Source of the DNA: Bin87 sp963668585
GTDB taxonomy: Bacteria; Chloroflexota; Dehalococcoidia; Lucifugimonadales; UBA3495
DNA: 64,000 nucleotides
Assembly: GCA_963668585.1 (NCBI GenBank)
Contig: OY764869.1
Coordinates: forward strand, 1,612,001-1,676,000
Direction of reading: 5' to 3'
The translations under genes and the position numbers were made by a program. A model generated the notes under the pieces. That model saw only the letters and a list, made by a program, of their open reading frames with translations. It was not told the DNA's origin and made no database searches. Each line of letters begins with the position of its first letter. The first letter of the stretch is position 1. Of this stretch, positions 8,471 through 16,789 are shown in pieces.

Positions 8471-9290
8471 GGGGATGGGCTCCTTGTGAGGCGTATGGCA
8501 AACGGTCTCGCATGATATTTACGGATTCCGGATTGTTATCGATGAGGGTGAAATCGCGGCCTTCGAGGTGGGCAGCCTCACCAAGCGTGCCGCTGCCGGC
8601 GAAGAAATCGAGCAGACGGTCGCCAGGGTTGGAATGCACCCGGACTATGCGACGTATGATGTGCAGCGGTTTTTGAGTGGCGTATCCGGTCTTCTCCCTG
8701 CCGGTGACAATGGTGTGCCACCAGGTATCGGTGGGTGTCTTGCCCCGGGCGGCCTTTTCAGGTCCGACCAGACCTGGGGCCATGTAGGGGATGCGGTCGA
8801 TGGCGTCGTAGTTGAAGGTGTAGTTGTTGGGGTCCCTGGCGTACCAGAGGATGTTGTCGTGCTTGGCGGGCCAGCGAGTTTTGGGGCGGCCGCCGTAGTC
8901 GTAGGCCCAGATTATCTCGTTGATGAACGAATCGCGGCCGAAAATCTCGTCGAGCATGACCTTGCAGTAGTGGACCTCACGGTAGTCGACGTGGAAAAAG
9001 AGACTGCCGTGGTCGTCCAGCAAGCGGCGGGCTTCGGTCATGCGGGGGCGCAGGAAGCCGATGTAGTCGTCGAAATCATCGGCGTATCGGCTGTTGCCAA
9101 CTACCTGCGTGCGATACCGGCGGCCCTGGAACCCGGTGCGGTCGCCGTCGGCGTCGGGAGTGACCCTGATGCGGGTGCGAGACTGGGACTTGCCGGTGTT
9201 GAAGGGCGGATCAACGTAGATGAGTTGGAACGACCCATCGGGAAAGGTGGGCAGGACATCCAGATTGTCGCCGAGTATAATTTCGCCCAT
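8448..9290 (-). CDS. Site-specific DNA methyltransferase, beta-type
   Basis: 280 residues from the ATG at 9290, preceded by GGAAGGGG. Motif IV (LIYVDPPFNTGKSQ) comes near residue 30 and the SAM-binding motif I (LLDFFAGSGTLGEAA) near residue 240. This order is the beta class; DPPF favours N6-adenine (or N4-cytosine) methylation. KPLHIIRRIVRVHSNPGD is the conserved segment before motif I. No restriction endonuclease gene is adjacent, so it looks like an orphan methyltransferase that marks DNA for regulation or is left over from a restriction system. Its 3' end overlaps the start of the radical SAM gene by 23 bases, which suggests one transcript. Confidence 0.85.
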   Translation of the reverse strand: MGEIILGDNLDVLPTFPDGSFQLIYVDPPFNTGKSQSRTRIRVTPDADGDRTGFQGRRYRTQVVGNSRYADDFDDYIGFLRPRMTEARRLLDDHGSLFFHVDYREVHYCKVMLDEIFGRDSFINEIIWAYDYGGRPKTRWPAKHDNILWYARDPNNYTFNYDAIDRIPYMAPGLVGPEKAARGKTPTDTWWHTIVTGREKTGYATQKPLHIIRRIVRVHSNPGDRLLDFFAGSGTLGEAAHLEGRDFTLIDNNPESVNIMRDRLPYASQGAHPLDCNQSD

Positions 9291-9314
9291 TGTGCCCCTT
9301 CCGCAGACAGGATC

Positions 9315-9344
9315 ATTATGCCGGCTGACGGTTGGGAGCGTCAA
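9315..9344 (-). promoter_or_regulatory. Promoter of DNA methyltransferase/radical SAM operon
   Basis: On the minus strand TTGACG (9344-9339) and CATAAT (9320-9315) are separated by 18 bases. A start near 9308 would give an 18-base leader to the ATG at 9290, enough for the GGAAGGGG site. This is a hexamer match by eye only. Confidence 0.5.
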
Positions 9345-9414
9345 ACTCCGGAACACTCTCCCCATTCCGCGCCTTTACTCCACGGGGCGGGAGGGATTCG
9401 TATAGGTGACAGCA

Positions 9415-10626
9415 ATGACTCAGAACAATCAGGCGGACGGGCCCCTGGCCGGCGTGAAGGTGCTGGATTTGACCCAGATCATGGCGGGGCCGATGTGCAC
9501 CATGCTGCTGGCGGACATGGGAGCGGACGTCATCAAGATCGAGCGGCCCAACGGGGGCGACGACACGCGACGGATGGGATCGAGATACTCCGAACGCTTC
9601 GCCGCCGGTTTCCTGGCGCTGAACCGCAACAAGCGCAGCATCGCCATGGATCTGCGAACCGACCAGGCCAAGGCGGTTTTCAAGCGGATGGCCGAGACCG
9701 CCGACATAGTGGCGGAGAACTTCCGGCCCGGCGTGATGGAACGGCTGGGCCTGGGATACGAGACGCTGGCGGAGATCAATCCCAAGCTGGTGTATGCGAG
9801 CATATCGGGATTCGGCGGCACCGGACCGTATCGCAACCGGGGCGGGTTCGACCTGGTGGCGCAGGGGATGAGCGGTCTGATGTCGGTTACGGGGTTTCCG
9901 GGAGGACCGCCCGCCAAGGTTGGGGTGCCCATAACCGACATTGGGGCGGGCAGTTTCACCGCGTTCGGAATCTTGGCCGCGTACATTCACGCTCAGCGCA
10001 CGGGGCAGGGTCAGCAGGTGGATGGCTCGTTGATGGAAGCCGGGATCGCCTACACGATCTGGGAGTCGTCGGAGTATTTCGCCACCGGTGAGATACCGGG
10101 CCCGCTGGGGTCGGCGCACCGGGTGAATGCGCCCTACCAGGCGTTGCGGACGAGCGACGGATACATCAACATCGGAGCGGCGTCGCAGCCGACGTGGGAG
10201 CAATTTTGCCGGGCCATCGGGCAGGACGCGCTGATCGAGGATCCGCGCTATCGGGAGCCCAACGACCGCAAGGCGCGCGAAGGGGAGTTGGCGGAACTGC
10301 TGGAAGCGATCATGGTCGAACACACAACCGCGCACTGGATGGAGCAACTGGAAGCGGCGGGCGTGGTCGCCGGGCCGATCTACGACATGGAGCAGGTGTA
10401 TTCAGACGAGCAGGTGCTGGCGCGGGAGATGCTGGTGGAGTTGGACGACGAGGAAATGGGCACGGTGAAAAACATCGGCGTGCCCGTGAAGTTGTCGGCG
10501 ACGCCGGGTCGCATAAGGCATCGAGGGCCGGCGCTGGGAGAGCACAGCCGCGAAGTCCTGCTGCAGCACGGCTACACGGCCGCCGAAGTGGACGAGTTGG
10601 TTGAGGCGGGGGCGGTGCATGAATAA
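9415..10626 (+). CDS. CaiB/BaiF-type (family III) CoA transferase
   Basis: 403 residues from ATG 9415 with AGGTGA six bases upstream; GTG 9406 in the same frame is an alternative. The N-terminal LAGVKVLDLTQIMAGPMCTM and the segment MGADVIKIERPNGGDDTR are typical of family III CoA transferases (formyl-CoA, carnitine-CoA and succinyl-CoA dependent enzymes). The conserved aspartate that carries the acyl-anhydride intermediate is in KVGVPITDIGAG (about residue 180). The substrate acid cannot be told from sequence; such genes are greatly expanded in bacteria that degrade organic acids and terpenoids. No catabolic partner is adjacent. It is divergent from the DNA methyltransferase. Confidence 0.9.
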   Translation: MTQNNQADGPLAGVKVLDLTQIMAGPMCTMLLADMGADVIKIERPNGGDDTRRMGSRYSERFAAGFLALNRNKRSIAMDLRTDQAKAVFKRMAETADIVAENFRPGVMERLGLGYETLAEINPKLVYASISGFGGTGPYRNRGGFDLVAQGMSGLMSVTGFPGGPPAKVGVPITDIGAGSFTAFGILAAYIHAQRTGQGQQVDGSLMEAGIAYTIWESSEYFATGEIPGPLGSAHRVNAPYQALRTSDGYINIGAASQPTWEQFCRAIGQDALIEDPRYREPNDRKAREGELAELLEAIMVEHTTAHWMEQLEAAGVVAGPIYDMEQVYSDEQVLAREMLVELDDEEMGTVKNIGVPVKLSATPGRIRHRGPALGEHSREVLLQHGYTAAEVDELVEAGAVHE

Positions 10627-10787
10627 GGCAATTATTGTTCGCCAGATACACCAATCCCCGAGTTCACATAGACCGTCAAACGGAAAATAAGTGCACTGTT
10701 TTGTGTCGGATTGATCTTCACGGCCGCATTTTGGTGGGCCGGGCTGGTTGGGCGTCGATCTCGCGATAGCCGTGCCGCGGCGGTTGG

Positions 10788-11621
10788 CTACATTCCGCGC
10801 CAGGTTGTGCCTTCGGTCATGGCGAGGAATTGGTCCATGAGCGCGGGAGTGGCGATGATCAGGCCGGGGGAGAACAGGTTGGCATCGCCAAGGGTGGCTC
10901 GGTCCAGGACGCGGGCGCCGGCCTCCCTGGCCAGCAGGACGCCGGACGCTATGTCCCAGGACGACAGGCTGTGATGGGCGTAGAGGTCGATGCGGCCGGC
11001 GGCGGTGTAGGCGATGCTGAGCGCGCTGGAACCCATCAGACGGTAGCCTGATATCTGGGGCCAGATTCCGGCGACCATTTCCATCAGGTGCCTGGCCTGC
11101 CCGAAGTCATAGCCCAAGTCGAACCCCAGGATGGCTTCATCGATGCTGTGCCGGTCGGATGCCTGGATGCGCTGGCCGTTGAGGAACGCGCCCATTCCCT
11201 GCTGGGCCGCGAAGAGTTCGTCGCGGACGGGGTCATAGGTTACGCCGGCCACCACGTTGTCGCCGTCGGCGATGGCGACGACGATGCAAAAATGGGGAAT
11301 GCCCTCGGCGAAGTTGCGGGTACCGTCGATGGGATCCACCACCCAAGTGTAGGGAGATGAACCGGCGACAGGTTCCGACTCTTCGGACAGGATGCCGAAA
11401 TCGGGGTATTCAGTTGCGACGTAATCAAGGATCAGCCGTTCGGATGCCAGGTCAGCGTCGGTGACCACGTTGGCGCGGCCCTTGAGGCTGACTTCAACGT
11501 CGGTGCGGAATCGGGCCAGAACCAATTCACCGGCTTTCCGGGCCGCGGTTTCGCACACCGAAAGGGCGGTTTGTCCAGTGCGAGACAGGGGCAAATCTGC
11601 CGGGTTGTTGATGCTTGCCAT
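10788..11621 (-). CDS. Inositol monophosphatase family phosphatase
   Basis: 277 residues, ATG 11621 with GGAG nine bases upstream. It carries the Mg-dependent sugar-phosphatase motifs: the first metal acid in NVVTDADLASE, EES in FGILSEES, WVVDPIDGTRNFAEGIP (catalytic and metal-binding) and the C-terminal WDIASG. The family hydrolyses inositol phosphates, fructose-1,6-bisphosphate, histidinol phosphate or PAP; these motifs do not separate the options. The length is typical. It is monocistronic and convergent with the CoA transferase across a 161-base spacer in which I see no clear terminator. Confidence 0.9.
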   Translation of the reverse strand: MASINNPADLPLSRTGQTALSVCETAARKAGELVLARFRTDVEVSLKGRANVVTDADLASERLILDYVATEYPDFGILSEESEPVAGSSPYTWVVDPIDGTRNFAEGIPHFCIVVAIADGDNVVAGVTYDPVRDELFAAQQGMGAFLNGQRIQASDRHSIDEAILGFDLGYDFGQARHLMEMVAGIWPQISGYRLMGSSALSIAYTAAGRIDLYAHHSLSSWDIASGVLLAREAGARVLDRATLGDANLFSPGLIIATPALMDQFLAMTEGTTWRGM

Positions 11622-12229
11622 TGGAACGGGCTCCTGATTGTGGGGCGTGGATTCAAGGCGTGTTGCGTACAGCCGCCGAAGTCTAGCATCGGCAAATGTT
11701 GGAGTCCAGAGAACTGGGCCGCCTGCCCAGGGCCGTTAGATTAGCCTGATGGGAGGGGCAGGTTTGAGATCCGCCCATGCGTGTGCATGGCCGTTGGCGA
11801 ACCACCAGGGTGGGACGGCGCCGGGCGGGCGTCGTCTTTCCGGAGGGGTGGAGGGTTTCTCGTCCCTGCGGTTGGTGGTTGGTGTTGTTTCGGTTGGTTG
11901 TTTTGGTTTGGTGTGAGAGGCGGGATTCCGGATCGTTGTCAGCGCACGGCCGGTACGCAACTATTTGAACGGCAGTTCCGTGGTCGCAGGACTATTTGGT
12001 TGAGTCCCTACCACGCGGGCCCGAACAATCCCGGTGGGCCAGTGCGGCACCGCCGGTGAGTACGTTGGTCGGATATCGGCGAATTGCCACCTGGACCGGT
12101 TGCGATTTGTTGCTGACGGGGTTGGCCGTCGATCCGGAAATCTGCCTCTCTGGGGTTGTGGTGGAGCAGCTGCTTGATCTAGACGGTATTAGGATATACG
12201 TTCGCATTGGCGGTGTCAAGGGATTATTT

Positions 12230-12258
12230 TACAGGGATGTACAGGATTTACAGGATTA
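12230..12258. repeat. Short tandem ACAGGAT-type repeat
   Basis: The segment reads ACAGGGATGT, ACAGGATTT, ACAGGATTA: three imperfect units of 9-10 bases. Strings of this type are common intergenic repeats in several bacterial phyla, which is recalled rather than shown here. A related AT-rich run with CAGGATT units lies near 54050-54095. Confidence 0.4.
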
Positions 12259-12330
12259 TTGGATTGCGGGTGGGAGTTGTTGCGGCAGGCTCAGGATTTG
12301 CGGGCCGCCTCGGTTTTCGTCGATAAGCGC

Positions 12331-12353
12331 GGGGCAGGTTTCAAACCTGCCCC
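12331..12353. repeat. Palindromic repeat, GGGGC...GCCCC family, copy 1
   Basis: GGGGCAGGTTT (12331-12341) and AAACCTGCCCC (12343-12353) are perfect 11-bp arms around one central base. TACATC follows directly, as it does after the copy at 18579. A degenerate copy lies at 11755-11777. The outer arms match the palindromes at 18579 and 40267 although the inner bases differ. Confidence 0.7.
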
Positions 12354-12437
12354 TACATCGTATGGTGCTGGGTGGTCGTGCATGCTATCCCGATTGCCTG
12401 CATGCGTTGTCTGCGCACAGAGAGTTGCGGGTTGCGG

Positions 12438-12446
12438 TGCTATACT
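12438..12446 (+). promoter_or_regulatory. Extended -10 promoter of Nudix gene
   Basis: TGC followed by TATACT (12441-12446). With the usual spacing, transcription would begin at about 12453, the first base of the GTG start codon. There is no good -35 hexamer, as expected for an extended -10 promoter. Confidence 0.55.
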
Positions 12447-12452
12447 GCCGTG

Positions 12453-12890
12453 GTGGGTACGCATTCAAACAGGCCGTTGGTTGGGGTGGGAGTGGTATTC
12501 GTGCGTCAGGGCAGGGTATTTCTGGCGAAACGCAGGGGGGCGCACGGCGAGGATACCTGGGGTTCGGCCGGCGGACACCTGGAGTTTGGGGAGTCGCTGG
12601 AAGAATGCGCGCGCCGTGAGGCAATGGAGGAGTTGGGGGTGACGGTGGGAGAGTTGCGGATTCTGTGCCTCAGCAACATCGTCGCCTATGATCGGCACTA
12701 TGTTGACGTGGAGTTTCTGGGCGACATGGGGGAACAGGATCCGGTTCCCACCGCCGAAGACGGGTCGTTTGGGGAGTATGGGTGGTATCCGCTGACCGAT
12801 CCGCCGCAACCGTTGTTTGAACCGATGCGCCTGGCCATCGAAAGCCTGTTATCGGGGCGATGGTATTACCCTTCCGAGCGGGAGTCATAG
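12453..12890 (+). CDS. Nudix hydrolase
   Basis: 145 residues from GTG 12453. The Nudix box G-x5-E-x7-REx2EExG-V is complete in GHLEFGESLEECARREAMEE followed by LGV. The family hydrolyses nucleoside diphosphates linked to another group. Size and the FVRQGRVFLAKRRGAHGEDTW opening resemble the MutT/ADP-sugar or 8-oxo-dGTP sanitising type, but the substrate is not determinable. The frame stays open upstream to 12372, but that part is repeat sequence. The extended -10 at 12441 would start the RNA exactly at the GTG, so I favour a leaderless start. Confidence 0.85.
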   Translation: MGTHSNRPLVGVGVVFVRQGRVFLAKRRGAHGEDTWGSAGGHLEFGESLEECARREAMEELGVTVGELRILCLSNIVAYDRHYVDVEFLGDMGEQDPVPTAEDGSFGEYGWYPLTDPPQPLFEPMRLAIESLLSGRWYYPSERES

Positions 12891-12964
12891 ACATAAAGTA
12901 TCAGGTAAGATTACAAAAAATCGCCTATATTCGTGCTTGTAATGTGGTAAAGCTACCCAGTTTA

Positions 12965-12973
12965 TGCTATAAT
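12965..12973 (+). promoter_or_regulatory. Extended -10 promoter of gyrB
   Basis: TGC plus a perfect TATAAT (12968-12973) in an AT-rich stretch. The start would be near 12980, leaving a leader of about 94 bases before gyrB. No clear -35 hexamer is at the usual distance. Confidence 0.6.
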
Positions 12974-13073
12974 TAGTTCCACGCCGGCAGCCGACAGTAT
13001 TATCCAATGGAATAATAGCCTGTAGCGCCGGTTGTTTTGTTTTGAAGGCTGTAAACAGGCGTACCGGGGAAAT

Positions 13074-15065
13074 ATGACACAACCGATAACGATTCCCGCG
13101 AGTGAGAATTCATCCGAATACACTTCGGACAATATTCAAGTACTCAAAGGCCTTGAAGCGGTCAGGGTGCGGCCTGGGATGTATATCGGTAGCACCGGGA
13201 TGGACGGACTGCACCACCTGATCAAGGAACTGCTAGACAACGCGGTTGATGAAGCGCTGGCGGGGTATTGCGACCGAATCGATATGCACCTTGCGGCCGA
13301 CGGCGCCGTCAGCGTTTCCGACAACGGGCGAGGCATTCCCATCGACGTTCATCCGGACACCGGCGTGTCCGGGCTGGAAACGGTCATGACCACGCTGCAT
13401 GCCGGCGGAAAATTCGACGGCGCAGCCTACAAGGTTTCCGGCGGACTGCATGGAGTGGGGGCGTCGGTGGTGAACGCGCTGGCGTCGGAGTTGCACGCCG
13501 AGGTCTGCCGTGGCGGGGTCAGATACACCCAGGACTATTCCCGAGGCATCCCCACCACCGAACTGGTTACGCACCAGCGGGTGCGACGACAGGGGACGCG
13601 GGTAACCTACCACGCCGACCCTGATATTTTCCCCGAGATCAGCTACGATTTCGGCCGGCTGGTGGCCCAATTGCGGCAAACGGCCTATCTGAACAAGGGG
13701 CTGGAAATCCGGCTGATCAGCGAGTTTCATGAAGCGGAACGCAACGGCGACATTGAGCGCAGTTTCTTCTTCGACACGGGCGTGGCCAGCATGGTGCGGA
13801 ACATCAACCGCAAGCGCAATGTTGTGATGTCGGATCCCTTCTATTACCAGCGCAACGCTGACGATGCCGACGTTGAGGTCGCTTTCCAGTACCACCACAC
13901 CGATGGACACGACAATCTGGCTGCCGACGAGCGAACATTCGCCAACTGCATCCTGACGCCCGAGGGCGGCACCCATCTGGCGGGATTCCGCTCGGCGCTG
14001 ACCCGCGTGCTGAACGACTATGCCCGCAAGCAGAACTTCTTCAAGGACGCCAAGGACTCATTCTCCGGTGAGGACACGCGCGGCGGCCTGGTGGCGGTAA
14101 TCAGCGTGAAGATGGGCGACCCGCAGTTTGAAGGCCAAACCAAGAACAAGCTGAGCAACCCCGAGGTCCGGAGCCGGGTTGAGGCTGCGACCTCCGAAGG
14201 GTTGACCCGTTTCCTGGAGGAAAATCCCACCTCCGCGAAGGGGATGCTGGAAAAGGTCCAGACGAACCATGCCGCCCGGGAAGCGGCGCGGCGCGCCCGA
14301 GACCTGGTGCTGCGCAAGAACGCGCTGGATGGCACCTCTTTGCCGGGCAAACTGGCCGACTGCTCCGAGCGAGACCCGGCCAAATCCGAGTTGTACATCG
14401 TGGAGGGCGAGTCCGCCGGCGGCTCCGCCAAGATGGGGCGCGACCGCCAGTTCCAGGCGATTCTGCCGCTGAAGGGCAAGATTCTGAACGTCGAGCGTTT
14501 CCTGGACAAGGTGGAACGCATCCTGAGCCATGAGGAGATCCGGGCGCTCATCTCTGCGGTGGGAACCGGCGAGGGCGAGGCGTTTGACATCGCCAAGCTG
14601 CGCTACCACCGGATCATCATAATGACCGACGCCGACGTTGACGGCTCGCACATCCGCACCCTGATCCTGACCTATTTCTACCGCCGGATGCGTCAACTCA
14701 TCGAGGACGGTTTTCTGTACATCGCTCAGCCGCCGCTGTACCGGGTGCAACGCGGGCGCAACATCGCCTATGCGTACTCGGAGGACGAAAAGGATTCCCT
14801 GATCAAGAAGATGTCCACGGCCCGCTCCGAACCGTCGGTGCAGCGTTACAAGGGTCTCGGCGAGATGAACGCCGACCAGCTTTGGGACACCACGATGGAC
14901 CCGTCGGCAAGGAAGATGCTCCGCGTGACCATAAATGACCTTGACGATGTGGACAGTATCGGAGACACTGACGGCATATTCGCCATGCTGATGGGCGAAC
15001 AGGTGGGGCCTCGGAAGAGTTTCATCCAGAGCCACGCCACCGAAGTTCAGAATTTGGACGTGTAA
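13074..15065 (+). CDS. gyrB: DNA gyrase subunit B
   Basis: 663 residues from ATG 13074 (GGGGAA just upstream; an in-frame upstream codon at 13032 lies in the leader). It has the GHKL ATPase part (LLDNAVDEALAGYC, DNGRGIP, GGLHGVGASVVNAL), the transducer domain, and the TOPRIM part (EGESAGGSAKMGRDR, LPLKGKILNVE, DADVDGSHIRTL), ending with QRYKGLGEMNADQLWDTTMD. With GyrA it introduces negative supercoils into DNA using ATP. The length and the absence of the large insert of enterobacterial GyrB fit the usual bacterial form. ParE is the alternative reading, but this start and end are typical of GyrB. hpt follows with a one-base overlap. Confidence 0.95.
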   Translation: MTQPITIPASENSSEYTSDNIQVLKGLEAVRVRPGMYIGSTGMDGLHHLIKELLDNAVDEALAGYCDRIDMHLAADGAVSVSDNGRGIPIDVHPDTGVSGLETVMTTLHAGGKFDGAAYKVSGGLHGVGASVVNALASELHAEVCRGGVRYTQDYSRGIPTTELVTHQRVRRQGTRVTYHADPDIFPEISYDFGRLVAQLRQTAYLNKGLEIRLISEFHEAERNGDIERSFFFDTGVASMVRNINRKRNVVMSDPFYYQRNADDADVEVAFQYHHTDGHDNLAADERTFANCILTPEGGTHLAGFRSALTRVLNDYARKQNFFKDAKDSFSGEDTRGGLVAVISVKMGDPQFEGQTKNKLSNPEVRSRVEAATSEGLTRFLEENPTSAKGMLEKVQTNHAAREAARRARDLVLRKNALDGTSLPGKLADCSERDPAKSELYIVEGESAGGSAKMGRDRQFQAILPLKGKILNVERFLDKVERILSHEEIRALISAVGTGEGEAFDIAKLRYHRIIIMTDADVDGSHIRTLILTYFYRRMRQLIEDGFLYIAQPPLYRVQRGRNIAYAYSEDEKDSLIKKMSTARSEPSVQRYKGLGEMNADQLWDTTMDPSARKMLRVTINDLDDVDSIGDTDGIFAMLMGEQVGPRKSFIQSHATEVQNLDV

Positions 15066-15598
15066 TGCCTGCCGATGGACTCACGCTGTTAATCTCCGAA
15101 GCAGAGCTAAAGTCCATCGTAGCCGAATTGGCCCGAGAGATTGATCGGGATTACGCCAGCACCGGTTTGGTGCTGGTTTGCGTTTTGAAAGGCGCCGCCG
15201 TTTTCTCGTCCGACCTGCTGCGTGAAATCCAGGCGGTGGTGCACAGGGTGGAGTATCTGCGGGCCAGCAGCTATGGAAGCGGCACGCAATCGTCGGGTTC
15301 GGTGCGGATAGCGGGAACCCTGACGGGAGAGCAGGTTTCCGGCAACCACATCCTGATCGTTGACGACATTGCGGACACCGGGCACACCTGCGTGGCCGTG
15401 ACGGACTTCATCGAGTCCATGCACCCGGCGTCGTTGCGCTACTGCACGCTGTTGGACAAGCCCGAACGTCGCGAGGTCGAGGTCAAGTACCATTACGTCG
15501 GGCGGACCATTCCCAATCATTTTGTGGTTGGTTACGGTATGGACCTGGACGAACGCTACCGGGGGCTGCCCGCAGTCTATTATTTCCCCGACGCCTGA
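15065..15598 (+). CDS. hpt: Hypoxanthine phosphoribosyltransferase
   Basis: 177 residues. The PRPP-binding loop is HILIVDDIADTGHT, and LVCVLKGAAVFSSDLLR is the conserved N-terminal strand and pyrophosphate loop. FVVGYGMDLDERYRGLP at the C-terminus holds the purine-specificity residues. It salvages hypoxanthine and guanine to IMP and GMP. The ATG shares its first base with the TAA stop of gyrB (TAATG), so translation is coupled. It is convergent with the lipoprotein gene 40 bases downstream. Confidence 0.93.
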   Translation: MPADGLTLLISEAELKSIVAELAREIDRDYASTGLVLVCVLKGAAVFSSDLLREIQAVVHRVEYLRASSYGSGTQSSGSVRIAGTLTGEQVSGNHILIVDDIADTGHTCVAVTDFIESMHPASLRYCTLLDKPERREVEVKYHYVGRTIPNHFVVGYGMDLDERYRGLPAVYYFPDA

Positions 15599-15637
15599 CG
15601 ACCCGGGCGCGTATGTGCACGGTTGTCGCCGTGGCCG

Positions 15638-16789
15638 TTATTGTCCCGCGAAGGGATTGACGGCGGGCAGGGCGTCCAGGCACTCAAACAGGGTCTGCAA
15701 CGTGGCATTCCTGATTGCGTCCAGTTGTGACGGGCTGCCAGCGGCGGCGACCCGGGGGATATTGGCCTCGTAGTCGGGCCAGCATGACTGATACGGCTTG
15801 CTCTGGCTGATGGCGATCATGTGGCCGGTCATGGTCATCTGCAAACTCACCGTGGTGTAGCGCTCATCGGGCGGCATGGCAAACACCTGCGCGGTATCCA
15901 GTTGGATAAATGCGAAGTAGTCTCGCATCGCCTCGCGGGCGCATCCGGAAACTGCAACCATGGCGGACACCCACGCCGTTTCAAGCTGGCTAGGATCGGA
16001 CGCGCCGACGGCGTCAGAGAGGTTGGAATAGAACTCATCCCGGCATACGGCGTCGAGGGCGAAGGACTGGTCGTTGGCATCCCGCCAGATGCTGTCAAAC
16101 CACGCGTTTATGCGGTGGGTGCGAACGTCCGTTGACAGGGTGAAGAACTGCTCCGGACCGACCTGGAGGAGTTGTTCGTCCAGGCAGGGCGATAACTCGG
16201 CGGCAATGTGGTCCACGTACAGGACGAATTCGAGCGGGTGCAAACCGTTCTCAGCGTCCAGGCTGGCGATTGCCGACTCGAGCATGGAGTAACAGACGTT
16301 TTCGGGGTGCCACAGCGCCAGCATCCTGGCCGTGTAATCGGGTTCGACCTGGCCGGGGGCGCCGCTGCCGAATGACCGGTTGGCGATGAACAATCCCCAC
16401 AGGAAATCGGCGTCAACCGTGCGGGGCCAGAGCAGCCGTTCCGTCAACTCCAACACCTGCGCGCCGGTGTCGGCGACAACGGCTTCGGAAACCGCCGGCG
16501 GTGGAACCGCGACGGTTGGAGCGATGGTGGGCGTGGGCGGGCGGGTTTGCTCCGGCGGCGCCGACGCCGACGGCGCCGCCGTTGGCTCCACCGGTTCGGT
16601 GGGAGGGGGCGGCGTTGGGGTAGGAGCAGGGGTTGCCGGCGGTGGAGAGGTGAGGGTCGGCGCGGGGGTGTTTGCCGGGGTTGTGGCCTGGCAGGCCGCG
16701 CCGACCAAGGCGATGATGCACGTGATGGCTATGAGTTTCGGGACGCCGAAATGAAGTGCGCGAGTGAGCAGCGATTGGCGGCGAGCCAT
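15638..16789 (-). CDS. Predicted lipoprotein with Pro/Thr-rich linker, unknown function
   Basis: 383 residues from the ATG at 16789, whose A is the last base of the upstream TGA (TGATG). The N-terminus has a basic start, a hydrophobic stretch (KLIAITCIIALVGAAC) and a cysteine fitting a relaxed lipobox, then about 90 residues of Pro/Thr/Ala-rich spacer that would carry the domain away from the membrane. The C-terminal 260 residues are helical, with several cysteines and tryptophans and no domain I recognise. A longer frame upstream runs inside ggt and is rejected. Coupling to a gamma-glutamyltransferase hints at an envelope role, but no function can be assigned. Confidence 0.75.
   Translation of the reverse strand: MARRQSLLTRALHFGVPKLIAITCIIALVGAACQATTPANTPAPTLTSPPPATPAPTPTPPPPTEPVEPTAAPSASAPPEQTRPPTPTIAPTVAVPPPAVSEAVVADTGAQVLELTERLLWPRTVDADFLWGLFIANRSFGSGAPGQVEPDYTARMLALWHPENVCYSMLESAIASLDAENGLHPLEFVLYVDHIAAELSPCLDEQLLQVGPEQFFTLSTDVRTHRINAWFDSIWRDANDQSFALDAVCRDEFYSNLSDAVGASDPSQLETAWVSAMVAVSGCAREAMRDYFAFIQLDTAQVFAMPPDERYTTVSLQMTMTGHMIAISQSKPYQSCWPDYEANIPRVAAAGSPSQLDAIRNATLQTLFECLDALPAVNPFAGQ

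Larger units (their letters stand above)
11622..12452. other. Long non-coding spacer rich in dispersed-type repeats
   Basis: No convincing gene is visible in these 831 bases. Open frames here have no family motif and run through repeats. Contents: a G/T-rich tract at about 11870-11916; a degenerate GGGGCAGGTTTGAGAT copy at 11755; tandem ACAGGAT-type units at 12230-12258; a near-perfect palindrome at 12331-12353; and the Nudix promoter at the right end. The composition differs from the flanking genes. Confidence 0.6.

Noticed and set aside
11996..12619. 207-codon plus-strand frame before and across the Nudix gene
   Set aside because: It runs through repeat sequence (the ACAGGAT units and the palindrome), then out of frame over the Nudix box; no family match.
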